Part shown: in pieces, positions 26,963 to 34,425 of the stretch
Layout: each line of letters starts with the position of its first letter
Numbering within the stretch: position 1 is the first letter of the stretch
Origin: Neisseriaceae bacterium
GTDB taxonomy: Bacteria > Pseudomonadota > Gammaproteobacteria > Burkholderiales > Neisseriaceae
Assembly (NCBI GenBank): GCA_017934045.1
Contig: JAGBKK010000024.1
Span: forward strand, 1-64,000
Reading direction: 5' to 3'
DNA length: 64,000 bases
The notes under the pieces: model-generated
What the model saw: the letters and a program-made list of their open reading frames with translations, nothing else
What the model was told of the DNA's origin: nothing
Databases searched by the model: none
Program-made: the position numbers and the translations under genes

Positions 26963-27158
26963 TTATGTCTCCAATTTTCGGATTTGATGATTTATCATCA
27001 TCTTCCCCCAAAGATAACCAATAAGCGGTAAGTGAAATCAATATAAAAACACCTGCCGCCGTGCCAATTAGTTTGCTACTTTCTGGTATGTGATAAACAA
27101 AAAATGCTCCGATTACTGCGATACAAAAAACAGCGACATTAACTTCACGGAATGTCAT
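26946..27158 (-). CDS. Small membrane protein, paralogue of 26569-26745
   Basis: 70 residues, two hydrophobic segments (VAVFCIAVIGAFFVYHI and LIGTAAGVFILISLTAYWLSL) and an acidic polar tail. AAGGAG precedes the ATG. Alternating with 26762-26962 it suggests local duplication of small membrane genes. Function unknown. Confidence 0.6.
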   Translation of the reverse strand: MTFREVNVAVFCIAVIGAFFVYHIPESSKLIGTAAGVFILISLTAYWLSLGEDDDKSSNPKIGDINEQVE

Positions 27159-27168
27159 CTTCTACTCC

Positions 27169-27621
27169 TTATTTATGTCTCCAATTTTCAGGCTTAATAA
27201 TCTTGCCTTTATCCGCCCACAGCCCACGCCGTCCTTTTTGTGCTTGTCGCATTGCGGCGGCGTATTCTGCGTTGTTTGAATAGCGTTCATAGTGCCAAGC
27301 GTAACCTTGTTCTATCATCGCCAAATTCACATTTGTGCTGCCTGAATAAACAGTGGCAACGGTTCTGCCGTATTTATCCTGTTTTGTGTTTTTTAGCGTA
27401 ACCATTTGCTTATAAATCAACTTATTCAGGGCTTTTCGTGCTTGGTTGCCGTATGCTTGTCCGCTTTCAGGTGCGTCAATATCCGCTAATCGCACTTGCA
27501 TATTGCGTCCTTGTTTGCGGCAAGTAAAAGTGTCGCCGTCTGATACTTTCACAGCCACACAAACCGTATCAGCCAATGCAAAAACAGGTACGAAACAGGT
27601 GATTAAAAATAATTGTTTCAT
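27169..27621 (-). CDS. Secreted thermonuclease-family (SNase) protein of the ICE
   Basis: 150 residues. Signal peptide to ALADT. The SNase fold motifs are present: VSDGDTFTCR, MQVRLADIDAPE, YGNQARKAL, YGRTVATVYSG, NLAMIEQGYAWHYERYS and GLWA. The usual catalytic Arg-Glu-Arg positions appear kept (VRLADIDAPE, DKYGRT). It would act on DNA or RNA in the periplasm or outside. Similar nucleases sit on IncP-like and other conjugative plasmids. A chromosomal homologue is at 54020-54532. The start overlaps the stop of the upstream gene (ATGA). Confidence 0.9.
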   Translation of the reverse strand: MKQLFLITCFVPVFALADTVCVAVKVSDGDTFTCRKQGRNMQVRLADIDAPESGQAYGNQARKALNKLIYKQMVTLKNTKQDKYGRTVATVYSGSTNVNLAMIEQGYAWHYERYSNNAEYAAAMRQAQKGRRGLWADKGKIIKPENWRHK

Positions 27622-28154
27622 AACTTCAACACCATAAACAACAATAAAAACACACTAACAAACTGCAAAGCAAACACACCAATGAGCAGATAATTGTTTT
27701 TCGTGTGCAGATTTTTCAGGCTGCCTGAAACCGTTTCACCCAATTTATCAAGGCTGCCTGAAATTTGCTGTTTGATTTCATTGCTCACATTCTTTTTAGC
27801 CAGTTCTTCACTTCTTGCCGTAAGTAAGGTGAGCAACTCTTTCTGAAAAACTTGAAAGGTTGTAATATCTTGTTTTAATGTCTTATCTTTTTCATCAATC
27901 AACGCTACCGTTTTCGTCAAATCGTTAATCATCGGCGACAAAGCGGTATATACTTCTTGTGCATTTTTATTATCGAGTTCGCTTTGTTGCGAATAAAAAT
28001 CTTCCAACCAACGATGAAAAACAATAAACATTACAATACTGGGGTCGTTGTCATCAAGTGTAATGCCTGTTTTTTTCCAAATTGCCTCTTTATATTTCAT
28101 TGCGTCTTGTGTATTTTGCATTTGCAATTCTTCATATCGTTGTTGGTCGTTCAT
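27618..28154 (-). CDS. TraM-like coiled-coil membrane protein
   Basis: 178 residues. GITLDDNDPSIVMFIVFHRWLEDF near residue 31, a long helical coiled-coil stretch (about 55-145), then one C-terminal membrane helix (NYLLIGVFALQFVSVFLLLFMVL). This plan resembles TraM of IncP plasmids (GV-V-RDDP motif, helical middle, hydrophobic end). The assignment is tentative. Two SGSL motifs come from embedded uptake sequences. Confidence 0.5.
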   Translation of the reverse strand: MNDQQRYEELQMQNTQDAMKYKEAIWKKTGITLDDNDPSIVMFIVFHRWLEDFYSQQSELDNKNAQEVYTALSPMINDLTKTVALIDEKDKTLKQDITTFQVFQKELLTLLTARSEELAKKNVSNEIKQQISGSLDKLGETVSGSLKNLHTKNNYLLIGVFALQFVSVFLLLFMVLKL

Positions 28155-28372
28155 TGCAATGTTCTTTCTTGTTTTGTTTGAAAAAGCAAACCCAAATCTT
28201 TTTTAATTTGCTCTCGTTTTTCATCATCACCGATAAGATAATCCATAATAAACAAATTTTGCTGCATAATAATTTGCTGATTTTCCAAAATCATATTGAT
28301 TTGTCTTTCCATCACTTCTTGTTTTAATCGCAAACGATTAAATGCCACGCTTAAATCTGTTTTAGTAGCCAT
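28151..28372 (-). CDS. Hypothetical helical protein
   Basis: 73 residues from the ATG at 28372 (GGAG 8 nt upstream). Almost wholly helical (AFNRLRLKQEVMERQINMILENQQIIMQ). The stop overlaps the start of the TraM-like gene (ATGA), so they are probably made together. No family recognised. Confidence 0.5.
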   Translation of the reverse strand: MATKTDLSVAFNRLRLKQEVMERQINMILENQQIIMQQNLFIMDYLIGDDEKREQIKKDLGLLFQTKQERTLQ

Positions 28373-28386
28373 TTCAATCACTCCAT

Positions 28387-28482
28387 TCAATTAAAATTAC
28401 TTAATCCGTCTCGTTCTTTTAAGGCATTTTGCATAATGCTTTTGCGTTCTTCTTCGCTATAAAAATGATAATTGTCTGTCAT
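28387..28482 (-). CDS. Very small hypothetical protein
   Basis: 31 residues, MTDNYHFYSEEERKSIMQNA and onward, charged and soluble. AGGAT lies upstream of the ATG. It ends 14 nt before the next start. Kept because spacing, start and ribosome-binding site fit the operon; function unknown. Confidence 0.4.
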   Translation of the reverse strand: MTDNYHFYSEEERKSIMQNALKERDGLSNFN

Positions 28483-28498
28483 TTTTTATCCTATCTTT

Positions 28499-28684
28499 TT
28501 AATCATCACCGAACATAACTGCCGCAATAATAAAAACAAACAATACAAAAAACAAACCAAATACTGCTGCCACTCCCCCAAACCCCCAATCTAAATCACT
28601 AATATTGAGTTGAAGTTTGTTCATTAACAAAGGAATAACCATAGCCCAAAAGCCAATGGCACAGACAATACTCATCATTTTCAT
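28499..28684 (-). CDS. Small membrane protein
   Basis: 61 residues with an N-terminal hydrophobic segment (MSIVCAIGFWAMVIPLLM) and a C-terminal one (GVAAVFGLFFVLFVFIIAAVMF). AAAGGATTAACA precedes the ATG. No family recognised. Confidence 0.55.
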   Translation of the reverse strand: MKMMSIVCAIGFWAMVIPLLMNKLQLNISDLDWGFGGVAAVFGLFFVLFVFIIAAVMFGDD

Positions 28685-28709
28685 TGTTAATCCTTTCAGG
28701 CTGCCTGAA

Positions 28710-29069
28710 TTAAGGTTGTGTTCCTAAATCTGAAAAAACGAACTGCAATTCTTTTTGGAGCGTAGGAAATGACCACAATTCTTTAACTTTCGCCGCTCCG
28801 ACTTTGTCTGTAAGAAAATACAGCAAAATAATAATTGGCTGTTGGTATAAAAAGATTTCACTGCTGTTTTCTTTTACCTTTTCAATAATATAAGGCTTGG
28901 ATTGAACAAACTCTTTAATGACTGCCCCCACTTCTTTGCCGTCAAACAATGCACCAAATAGCGGCTTATAGTCTGATAACACGCAAGCATTAACTATGCT
29001 GTTTGTTTTCGGTTCAATATCAAATAATTCCTGATACAACCGTTCAAAAAAGAAAATCCACATTTTCAT
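28710..29069 (-). CDS. Hypothetical protein
   Basis: 119 residues, mostly helical, soluble. AAAGGA directly abuts the first ATG, so the second ATG two codons on (29063, MWIFFFERL) is better placed and may be the true start. The first ATG overlaps the stop of the 33-residue gene upstream. No family recognised. Confidence 0.55.
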   Translation of the reverse strand: MKMWIFFFERLYQELFDIEPKTNSIVNACVLSDYKPLFGALFDGKEVGAVIKEFVQSKPYIIEKVKENSSEIFLYQQPIIILLYFLTDKVGAAKVKELWSFPTLQKELQFVFSDLGTQP

Positions 29070-29167
29070 TCCTTTTGTTGATTAAGTTGATTAAGAAGTT
29101 CAACATATTTTTTGAATTGTTTTTTATTGAATTTTGTGATGATTTTTTGTATTTTATAATCACTCAC
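29066..29167 (-). CDS. Very small basic protein with GTG start
   Basis: 33 residues (VSDYKIQKIITKFNKKQFKK and onward). AAGGA lies about 9 nt before the GTG. The GTG overlaps the stop of 29164-29706 and its TGA overlaps the ATG of the next gene, so it is linked on both sides. Function unknown; the double overlap is the main support. Confidence 0.45.
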   Translation of the reverse strand: MSDYKIQKIITKFNKKQFKKYVELLNQLNQQKE

Positions 29168-29706
29168 CGTATTTGTTCCTTAATTTCTTTATCAATTATT
29201 TTTTTGTATGAATACAAACAAAATTCATTCCATATTAAATGAAAGACACTAAACAATACAAAAAAAGGTGCTAAAAACCATAATGAAAATCTGCCCAATC
29301 CAGCAATAATCATTTTCATATAAATTTTTTCATTCTCAATTTCGAGAATGCTAATCGGAAACATAGTGTCGATAATAGATAAATGAGAAACAATAGTTAA
29401 AAATATACCCACGCCGATAAATACATAAACTAAATGAAAACTCCGTTCAGCGGCTCTGGTATGAAGTTTTATTTCTGAAAGAGTGAATTTTTTATCTAAT
29501 TCTCTCTTAAAAAAATTCTCATCTATACTGCCTTGTCTTTTTAATATCAATAATCTGCCTATTTTTATTTCATCATCTTCTTCTGATAATTCAATTTTAG
29601 GCGGATCAAGAGTTTCGTAAATATATGCTATAAACGTATAAATACCCCAAAGAAATAAACCAAAACAAACTAATACTAATAATAAAACATTCCAATTCAT
29701 TATCAA
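29164..29706 (-). CDS. Membrane protein, unknown function
   Basis: 180 residues: an N-terminal membrane helix (VLLLVLVCFGLFLWGIYTFIAYIY), a charged middle (EEDDEIKIGRLLILKRQGSI), and further membrane segments (VFIGVGIFLTIVSHL and FSLWFLAPFFVLFSVFHLIW). The segment LILKRQGSIDENFFKRELDK is reminiscent of SHOCT-like short helices, but that is not firm. GGATTGATA precedes the ATG. Confidence 0.55.
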   Translation of the reverse strand: MIMNWNVLLLVLVCFGLFLWGIYTFIAYIYETLDPPKIELSEEDDEIKIGRLLILKRQGSIDENFFKRELDKKFTLSEIKLHTRAAERSFHLVYVFIGVGIFLTIVSHLSIIDTMFPISILEIENEKIYMKMIIAGLGRFSLWFLAPFFVLFSVFHLIWNEFCLYSYKKIIDKEIKEQIR

Positions 29707-29765
29707 TCCAATTACTCTTTAATTGACCTTAATCTTGACAAAATATATTCAATGACACGCTCTTC

Positions 29766-29828
29766 TCAATTTATTAAATAAAACCTCTTATGGGCTTTTC
29801 TTCTTAATTTTCTGATATTCATACTCAT
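29766..29828 (-). CDS. Possible 20-residue basic peptide
   Basis: MSMNIRKLRRKAHKRFYLIN. The ATG overlaps the stop of the preceding gene (ATGA). It would fill part of an otherwise empty gap of about 120 bp. Support is only the overlap and TGGAG upstream; it may be chance. Confidence 0.2.
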   Translation of the reverse strand: MSMNIRKLRRKAHKRFYLIN

Positions 29829-30322
29829 CTCCATTCGGCAATAATTTTTTCCGTTGCCACGCATTTTCCCTTATCCCAAGCAACAGGTAGCGAGCGAATT
29901 AAAAACAGAAACGAATACAATCTATGGTCGCATAATTTGTATTCAATATGCGAAGACAGGCAATTAAATTGTTCGTTTTTAAATTTGGAAATATTTTGAA
30001 AAAACTCTGTTTTGTTTCGTCCAAAGTTGGGTTCTTCTTTATAAAAATCTTCTCTAAAAAAAGTAGGTTCATATCCTGATAAAATATCAGGATATTCTCC
30101 TAATCGTGTTTTCTGCCGCCCACCCCAATCAAGCAGTTCATCAATAAAACAGTTTTTAATAACTTCAAGCAAAGCGGCAATATCCACAACTTCAAATTCA
30201 AAGCAATCATCAGTGTTTGGATTAAAAGTTAAACCCTGCCGTTTTAATTCATCTAAAACGGCTGTGGGCAATAAATGATTTTCAAATACTTGAAAATCAT
30301 TCAGATAAAAACGCATACTCAT
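29825..30322 (-). CDS. Hypothetical protein
   Basis: 165 residues, soluble, acidic N-terminal half (FEFEVVDIAALLEVIKNCFIDELLDWGG). No signal peptide or known motif. The ribosome-binding site before the ATG is weak. It lies between two small membrane-protein genes. Confidence 0.55.
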   Translation of the reverse strand: MSMRFYLNDFQVFENHLLPTAVLDELKRQGLTFNPNTDDCFEFEVVDIAALLEVIKNCFIDELLDWGGRQKTRLGEYPDILSGYEPTFFREDFYKEEPNFGRNKTEFFQNISKFKNEQFNCLSSHIEYKLCDHRLYSFLFLIRSLPVAWDKGKCVATEKIIAEWR

Positions 30323-30341
30323 TGTTTTATCTCATCAGCAT

Positions 30342-30548
30342 TTATTTATCAACAGCATTTATTTTATTGCAATTACAAAATATTCCTTTTGAAACTTGAA
30401 CGCACTCCACGCCGTTAATAGTGAAATATTTTTCTTTTGGAAAATAAATTTTATTAACAGTAATCGCAATAAACAACATAACAAGTGCCACTCCAATAAC
30501 AGGTATTGAGTGCTTACTCACTTCAAATGCTAAAATTCGTTTGTCCAT
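30342..30548 (-). CDS. Small membrane-anchored protein
   Basis: 68 residues, one membrane segment (VIGVALVMLFIAITVNKIYF) and an extracytoplasmic C-terminus with three cysteines (VECVQVSKGIFCNCNKI). AAGGATTTTAAA precedes the ATG. Cysteine spacing suggests disulfides; family unknown. Confidence 0.55.
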   Translation of the reverse strand: MDKRILAFEVSKHSIPVIGVALVMLFIAITVNKIYFPKEKYFTINGVECVQVSKGIFCNCNKINAVDK

Positions 30549-30610
30549 TTTAAAATCCTTATGGTTAAAGAAAAGGCAACCTGAAAAAGTTTCAGGCTGC
30601 CTGAAAAAGG

Positions 30611-30679
30611 GGAATGGTTGTGGGCGGTTTGGTTTGTTTTTTTCTCATCAAAGAAAGGGATATAACCCACAAACATTCC
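30611..30679 (-). other. Long-loop inverted repeat upstream of 30342-30548
   Basis: GGAATGGTTGTGGG (30611-30624) pairs with CCCACAAACATTCC (30666-30679) with one mismatch around a 41-nt loop. On the minus strand it is followed by CCCCTTTTTC and an uptake-sequence pair. Similar plan to the hairpins at 10020 and 21908-22026. Confidence 0.5.
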
Positions 30680-30684
30680 ATTAT

Positions 30685-31623
30685 TTAGTGAAATAAGTCG
30701 TGCTGTAAGCCGCCAAATTCCTCGGTTAAATCATCGAGCATTTTGCCGATATAGAACATTGTCAAACCTTTACTATCATCACCAAATTGTGGATTTAAGT
30801 CTTCTAACTGCCTTAAATCAATTAGTTTGAAAGAAGAAAAAACCAAATTCGGCGAAAAATCAAATTTGAAAATGTCTTGATATTCGCAGCCAACCTTTTC
30901 AATATCCAAAGAAAAGCAATCAATCAGATTGTGGATATTCTGACCTAAAATATCATCGTGAATAATATTGATTTTTTCATTGCTCTCTTTATTTTTTGCA
31001 ACTAACCGCTTTTGAAAAGAGAACTTGTCCAAATCTTCACGAGTTTTAATTTTCTGCGGCAGAATATCAAATGGCGATTGCTCTGTTAAGGCGTAACGGA
31101 AACCGATTGCAAAAACACGCTCCTCAATCCACTTTAATATTTCGGCTACCTTGTTTTTATTTGAATTATCCACAATGAGATAATTTGTGCCGTATTTGTT
31201 TTTAATAATATAGCAACGATAAAAACTGCTCTTACACAATGCTTTTTTTCGCAATTCCTTTTCAAAGTTGGTTTTAATTTCTAACTGCCGTTCTTTGGAA
31301 ACTTTTAACTTATATTCTTCAACAGATGAATATGTGCTGATGATATATTTTTCAAATTCGTTTTCCAAAATACCTTTGGATAAAACCTTTTCCTCTTTTT
31401 TGATAATAAAATGCTTGTAATAATGAGCAGGATATAAAAACATTTTTTTATCTTGCAAAAAAGGGAACTTTTCAAAAACAATCGGGTGTGTATCAAACTC
31501 AATAAATCCCATTGTGCTGTTTTCATTCTCACCAATCGGCTTAAATTGCCATTTACTCAAAGCCTGATTAAAATCAAACAGATTAAATTCAGGAACAATA
31601 AAGACGCAAAAACTGCTAATCAT
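30685..31623 (-). CDS. RdgC-like recombination-associated protein
   Basis: 312 residues. The layout follows RdgC: FNQALSKWQFKPIGENENSTMGFIE near the start (compare the family's ALAKHRF-P-G--E--S-GWV), a charged helix, KNKYGTNYLIVDNSNKNKVAEIL (compare the 'VDT-S-KRAE-L' segment), and the C-terminal FYIGKMLDDLTEEFGG (compare 'L--L---L-EALGG'). RdgC is a ring-shaped DNA-binding protein that modulates RecA. On a mobile element it could protect incoming DNA. Divergent, so the family call is moderate. GAAAGGAAATT precedes the ATG. Confidence 0.6.
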   Translation of the reverse strand: MISSFCVFIVPEFNLFDFNQALSKWQFKPIGENENSTMGFIEFDTHPIVFEKFPFLQDKKMFLYPAHYYKHFIIKKEEKVLSKGILENEFEKYIISTYSSVEEYKLKVSKERQLEIKTNFEKELRKKALCKSSFYRCYIIKNKYGTNYLIVDNSNKNKVAEILKWIEERVFAIGFRYALTEQSPFDILPQKIKTREDLDKFSFQKRLVAKNKESNEKINIIHDDILGQNIHNLIDCFSLDIEKVGCEYQDIFKFDFSPNLVFSSFKLIDLRQLEDLNPQFGDDSKGLTMFYIGKMLDDLTEEFGGLQHDLFH

Positions 31624-31636
31624 TTTAATTTCCTTT

Positions 31637-31873
31637 CTATCCCAAAATATATTCCACTAATTCAATTCCCCAACGAACAAAAAGTGGTAACATAAACATT
31701 AAAAAGCCAGCATAAAATTCCCAAAAAAATGTATAACCCCATAATCCGCTATCATAAGCACTCAATAAAGTTCCACAAACCACAGCAATAGTGGGCAGTA
31801 ATGCAATCACAAATATTATGGTACACGCTAATATTTCGCAAAATCTTTCAACGATTTTTTCTTTATTAAACAT
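31637..31873 (-). CDS. Small membrane protein
   Basis: 78 residues with two membrane segments (ILACTIIFVIALLPTIAVVCG and FFWEFYAGFLMFMLPLFV). GAAAGGATAAAA precedes the ATG. No family recognised. Confidence 0.55.
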   Translation of the reverse strand: MFNKEKIVERFCEILACTIIFVIALLPTIAVVCGTLLSAYDSGLWGYTFFWEFYAGFLMFMLPLFVRWGIELVEYILG

Positions 31874-31907
31874 TTTTATCCTTTCAGGCTGCCTGAATAG
31901 ATTTATT

Positions 31908-32279
31908 TTATTTTCTTAATATTCTTTCCTGTTGCGTAATTTCCCAAAAATTATTTTTAACAGTAGAAAAAGTCATATCAATATATTCTTCATTAAATTT
32001 AACACTGCCGTAATAATTAAAAAACACAATCGGCTCTTTCGGATTGTATCGCTGATAACCTGCCAAATTAAAATCAAAATCAGGATTTTTGAGCAGGATA
32101 TTGACTAATTCCTCTTTGGGGAAATCTTTATCCCTTTTCAATAAATCGCTAATTAACACACTAAAAGCACCATAAAAATTTCTCAATCCTTTGGTTAAAT
32201 AACTATGGATACAATACTCTTGCGGCGTATGATTTGGTTTATCATCGTAGATATAAATATAAATGCTTTCAAACACCAT
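31908..32279 (-). CDS. Hypothetical protein
   Basis: 123 residues from the ATG at 32279 (AAAGGA upstream; a longer frame to 32303 lacks one). Soluble, many tyrosines (VFESIYIYIYDDKPNHTPQE). No motif recognised. Confidence 0.55.
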   Translation of the reverse strand: MVFESIYIYIYDDKPNHTPQEYCIHSYLTKGLRNFYGAFSVLISDLLKRDKDFPKEELVNILLKNPDFDFNLAGYQRYNPKEPIVFFNYYGSVKFNEEYIDMTFSTVKNNFWEITQQERILRK

Positions 32280-32317
32280 TTTTATTCCTTTCAGTGAAAA
32301 CACGCTGATTTTTTATT

Positions 32318-32593
32318 CTAAAAAAGTTCTTCTTGTTTTAATTCATCGAATAATGCCGCATATTTTTTGTCATCAGGTTGAATGGCTTGCACTATTTTAT
32401 CGCCAACAAAGCGATATTCATCATCAGAATGTTTCAAAAATACCCGATGAACTAAATAAATCGTATCGTCAAGCAAGCAAAATTTTCTATATAATTTTAT
32501 TATTTTATCTGTTCCATTTTTGCTAATACTTTCACCGATAATTATTTCCTGAAAAGGCTTGATTTCAACTCTTTTTCTTTTTGGAGTATTCAT
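32318..32593 (-). CDS. Hypothetical protein
   Basis: 91 residues, basic N-terminus (MNTPKRKRVEIKPFQEIIIG), acidic C-terminus (YAALFDELKQEELF). AAGGAATAGGC precedes the ATG. No family recognised. Confidence 0.55.
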   Translation of the reverse strand: MNTPKRKRVEIKPFQEIIIGESISKNGTDKIIKLYRKFCLLDDTIYLVHRVFLKHSDDEYRFVGDKIVQAIQPDDKKYAALFDELKQEELF

Positions 32594-32647
32594 TGCCTAT
32601 TCCTTATTAAAAAGGCTGCCTGAAAATAGTTTTCAGGTAGCCTAAAT

Positions 32648-33127
32648 TTAATAAATTTTAATAGCATAATATTCTTCACACATAAAAACACCGAGAAAGT
32701 GGCATTTTTGTTTTATATTTTTTATCGAAGAAAATCCACTATTTTTTAACAAACCAACGATTTGATTGTATTCACTTTGGCGACTAAATGAAAAAAAGTC
32801 ATTAGGCATAGTAATTTCAACCATATCGTTTTCATATTGTCTATCAACAGTATTCAGAATTTCGTTAATGCGTTCTTTAACATATTGATTTTTAATATTA
32901 ACGCTTTTGTTTTTTAATTGTGCGTGATATTCCATTCTGTGTTTTTTTGCGGTGCTGATTATTTCAATTTGTTTATCAATAGCGTGATTTTGAAATTGCA
33001 CAAGTCCCGAAAAAAGAAGAATTATTGTCAGTACAGGTAGATAAAAACCAAATTCACCAGTCTGCCACATTAAAATAGCAACCGCCAAAAAAGCAACTAC
33101 TGTTAAAAGCGTAATTAACATAGACAT
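32648..33127 (-). CDS. Membrane protein sharing a C-terminal domain with 40672-41637
   Basis: 159 residues. Two N-terminal membrane segments (LLTVVAFLAVAILMW and FYLPVLTIILLFSGLV), then a soluble domain of about 90 residues. That domain (LKNKSVNIKNQYVKERINEI, then PNDFFSFSRQSEYNQIVGLLKNSGF and EYYAIKIY) is plainly related to the C-terminus of 40672-41637 (LKNKSIHIENQYVKDIIDEV, PKDFNSPNRKNEYDETMNLL, EYSAIRIW). Function unknown; the repeat use of one domain on different membrane anchors suggests a sensor or binding module. Confidence 0.65.
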   Translation of the reverse strand: MSMLITLLTVVAFLAVAILMWQTGEFGFYLPVLTIILLFSGLVQFQNHAIDKQIEIISTAKKHRMEYHAQLKNKSVNIKNQYVKERINEILNTVDRQYENDMVEITMPNDFFSFSRQSEYNQIVGLLKNSGFSSIKNIKQKCHFLGVFMCEEYYAIKIY

Positions 33128-33140
33128 TATTTTTCTCCAT

Positions 33141-33171
33141 AAAAAAAACCACTTTCCTATCGAAAGTGGTT
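33141..33171 (-). terminator. Terminator after the DUF29 gene
   Basis: AACCACTTT/AAAGTGGTT stem with a T tract on the minus strand, between the DUF29 gene and the membrane-protein gene downstream. Confidence 0.75.
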
Positions 33172-33188
33172 TATTTAATTATTTTCCG

Positions 33189-33638
33189 TTACTCAACTGG
33201 CGGAAAAAAGTCGCTATCTAAAATTTGTTCAACCGTCCAAATAGATTGTTGTGGAAAAGTGTTTTTGGGCAGGTTTGTTTCATCGACAGCGTCTCGAACA
33301 GCACGAGACCACGCTTTTTGTAACCATTCAGAACTTTTTAAATCACCTTTCAAACTGGGCATATCATCGCAAGCGTCTTCAATTTTATGGCGTTGTTCTC
33401 GAACGGTATTTGTCCAACTGCTGCTACGCCGTTCAGGTTGAAATTGCCATTTCAATAAATGCGAGATAAGCACTTGCATACGGCTCATTAAATCTCGGTG
33501 TTCTGCTTTGCCCATACTTTCAATCTCTTCAATAATGTCGTCCCAGTCGATTTGGTCGAACTTACGGTCTTTCAACAATGCGGCTTGCTGAAACGCCCAC
33601 GCCGCAAAGTCGGTATGATACAAAGATTTATTTGCCAT
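33189..33638 (-). CDS. DUF29-family protein
   Basis: 149 residues. YHTDFAAWAFQQAALLKDRKFDQIDW, then EEIESMGKAEHRDLMSRMQVLISHLLKWQFQP and RSSSWTNTVREQR are the family signatures. DUF29 proteins are small helical proteins of unknown function, common in cyanobacteria and on mobile elements. AAAGGAAACGCAC precedes the ATG. A terminator follows and a 361-bp gap with possible control sites precedes it, so it may be its own transcription unit. Confidence 0.85.
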   Translation of the reverse strand: MANKSLYHTDFAAWAFQQAALLKDRKFDQIDWDDIIEEIESMGKAEHRDLMSRMQVLISHLLKWQFQPERRSSSWTNTVREQRHKIEDACDDMPSLKGDLKSSEWLQKAWSRAVRDAVDETNLPKNTFPQQSIWTVEQILDSDFFPPVE

Positions 33639-33999
33639 TGTGCGTTTCCTTTATTACTGGTCTTTGATTGCATTATAACACTGTATAGGCAAACAGTAGC
33701 AAAATGGGTGCTATTTTGAAATTTTAATAACAAAAACAGGTAAGTAAGATTAAGTTTCAGGCTGCCTGAAAATTGTGTGTGTTTTTTTTCCAAGAAACAC
33801 ACTAAAACTTTTGCACTATCGCTTGCACGGCGGCATTGGTTTCGTATTTTCCCAATCTTAACAAATGCTAAAAAACGGAACTTAACCGAGTTATCTTTTT
33901 TGCTGTATCGCAGGGGAAAAACACGGCTCGTTACTTACAACACCCCACAAATCAATCTGATATATCAGATTGCATTTGTTCTTAAATTATCAAAGGAAA
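33639..33999. other. Gene-free stretch with a perfect 20-bp palindrome
   Basis: No convincing gene. A minus-strand TATAAT-like -10 lies near 33673-33678 (possible DUF29 promoter, -35 weak). One uptake sequence lies at about 33758-33771. A TGTGTTT/AAACACA imperfect hairpin lies around 33780-33803. A perfect 20-bp palindrome made of CAATCTGATA and its complement lies at 33953-33972. Confidence 0.5.
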
Positions 34000-34305
34000 C
34001 TAATCAAAAGTAATCCACGCATATTCTCTTTGTTTATCAGTTCCCAATACTCTAAATCCTTGATTTTTTAGAAACCTAATATAAAAATCAGGTCGCCAAA
34101 TAATAGCGACCCACGCATATTCTCTATTTCGTTTCAAAAAATCACACAAAATAAAAAATCCTTGCCAACGGCAATAACCACTCATCTTTTTATTGCCTTT
34201 TAGTTGTTCGTATTTTTCATACAAAATAACTTGTGCGGCGTGGTGGTCTATTTTCTTTTCACGGCACTCTTTAATAAACTGCGGCGTGGGAAAGTAGGTC
34301 AGCAT
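34000..34305 (-). CDS. Hypothetical protein
   Basis: 101 residues from the ATG at 34305 (GGAG 6 nt upstream); an earlier GTG frame to 34317 is also open. Two similar short segments end in REYAW (NREYAWVAIIW and QREYAWITF), a small internal repeat. It lies 46 nt downstream of the tRNA(CAT) gene on the same strand. No family recognised. Confidence 0.5.
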   Translation of the reverse strand: MLTYFPTPQFIKECREKKIDHHAAQVILYEKYEQLKGNKKMSGYCRWQGFFILCDFLKRNREYAWVAIIWRPDFYIRFLKNQGFRVLGTDKQREYAWITFD

Positions 34306-34350
34306 ATTCATCTCCACGATATTTAGGTTTCCATTTTGGGCTACCTGAAA

Positions 34351-34425
34351 TGGTGGGCGATACAGGAATTGAACCTGTATTCAAGCAATTATGAGTTGCC
34401 TGTTTTACCATTAAACTAATCGCCC
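34351..34425 (-). tRNA. tRNA with anticodon CAT, probably tRNA-Ile2
   Basis: 75 nt including an encoded CCA. Acceptor GGGCGAT pairs with ATCGCCC; D arm GTTT/AAAC; anticodon stem GGCAA/TTGCT around the loop CTCATAA; T arm ACAGG-TTCAATT-CCTGT; discriminator A. The anticodon arm (AGGCAACTCATAATTGCTTG) is closer to tRNA-Ile2, which carries lysidine and reads AUA, than to elongator tRNA-Met. The 5' end overlaps the last 10 bp of the gene at 34416-34838, whose TAG stop lies inside the tRNA. Confidence 0.88.
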
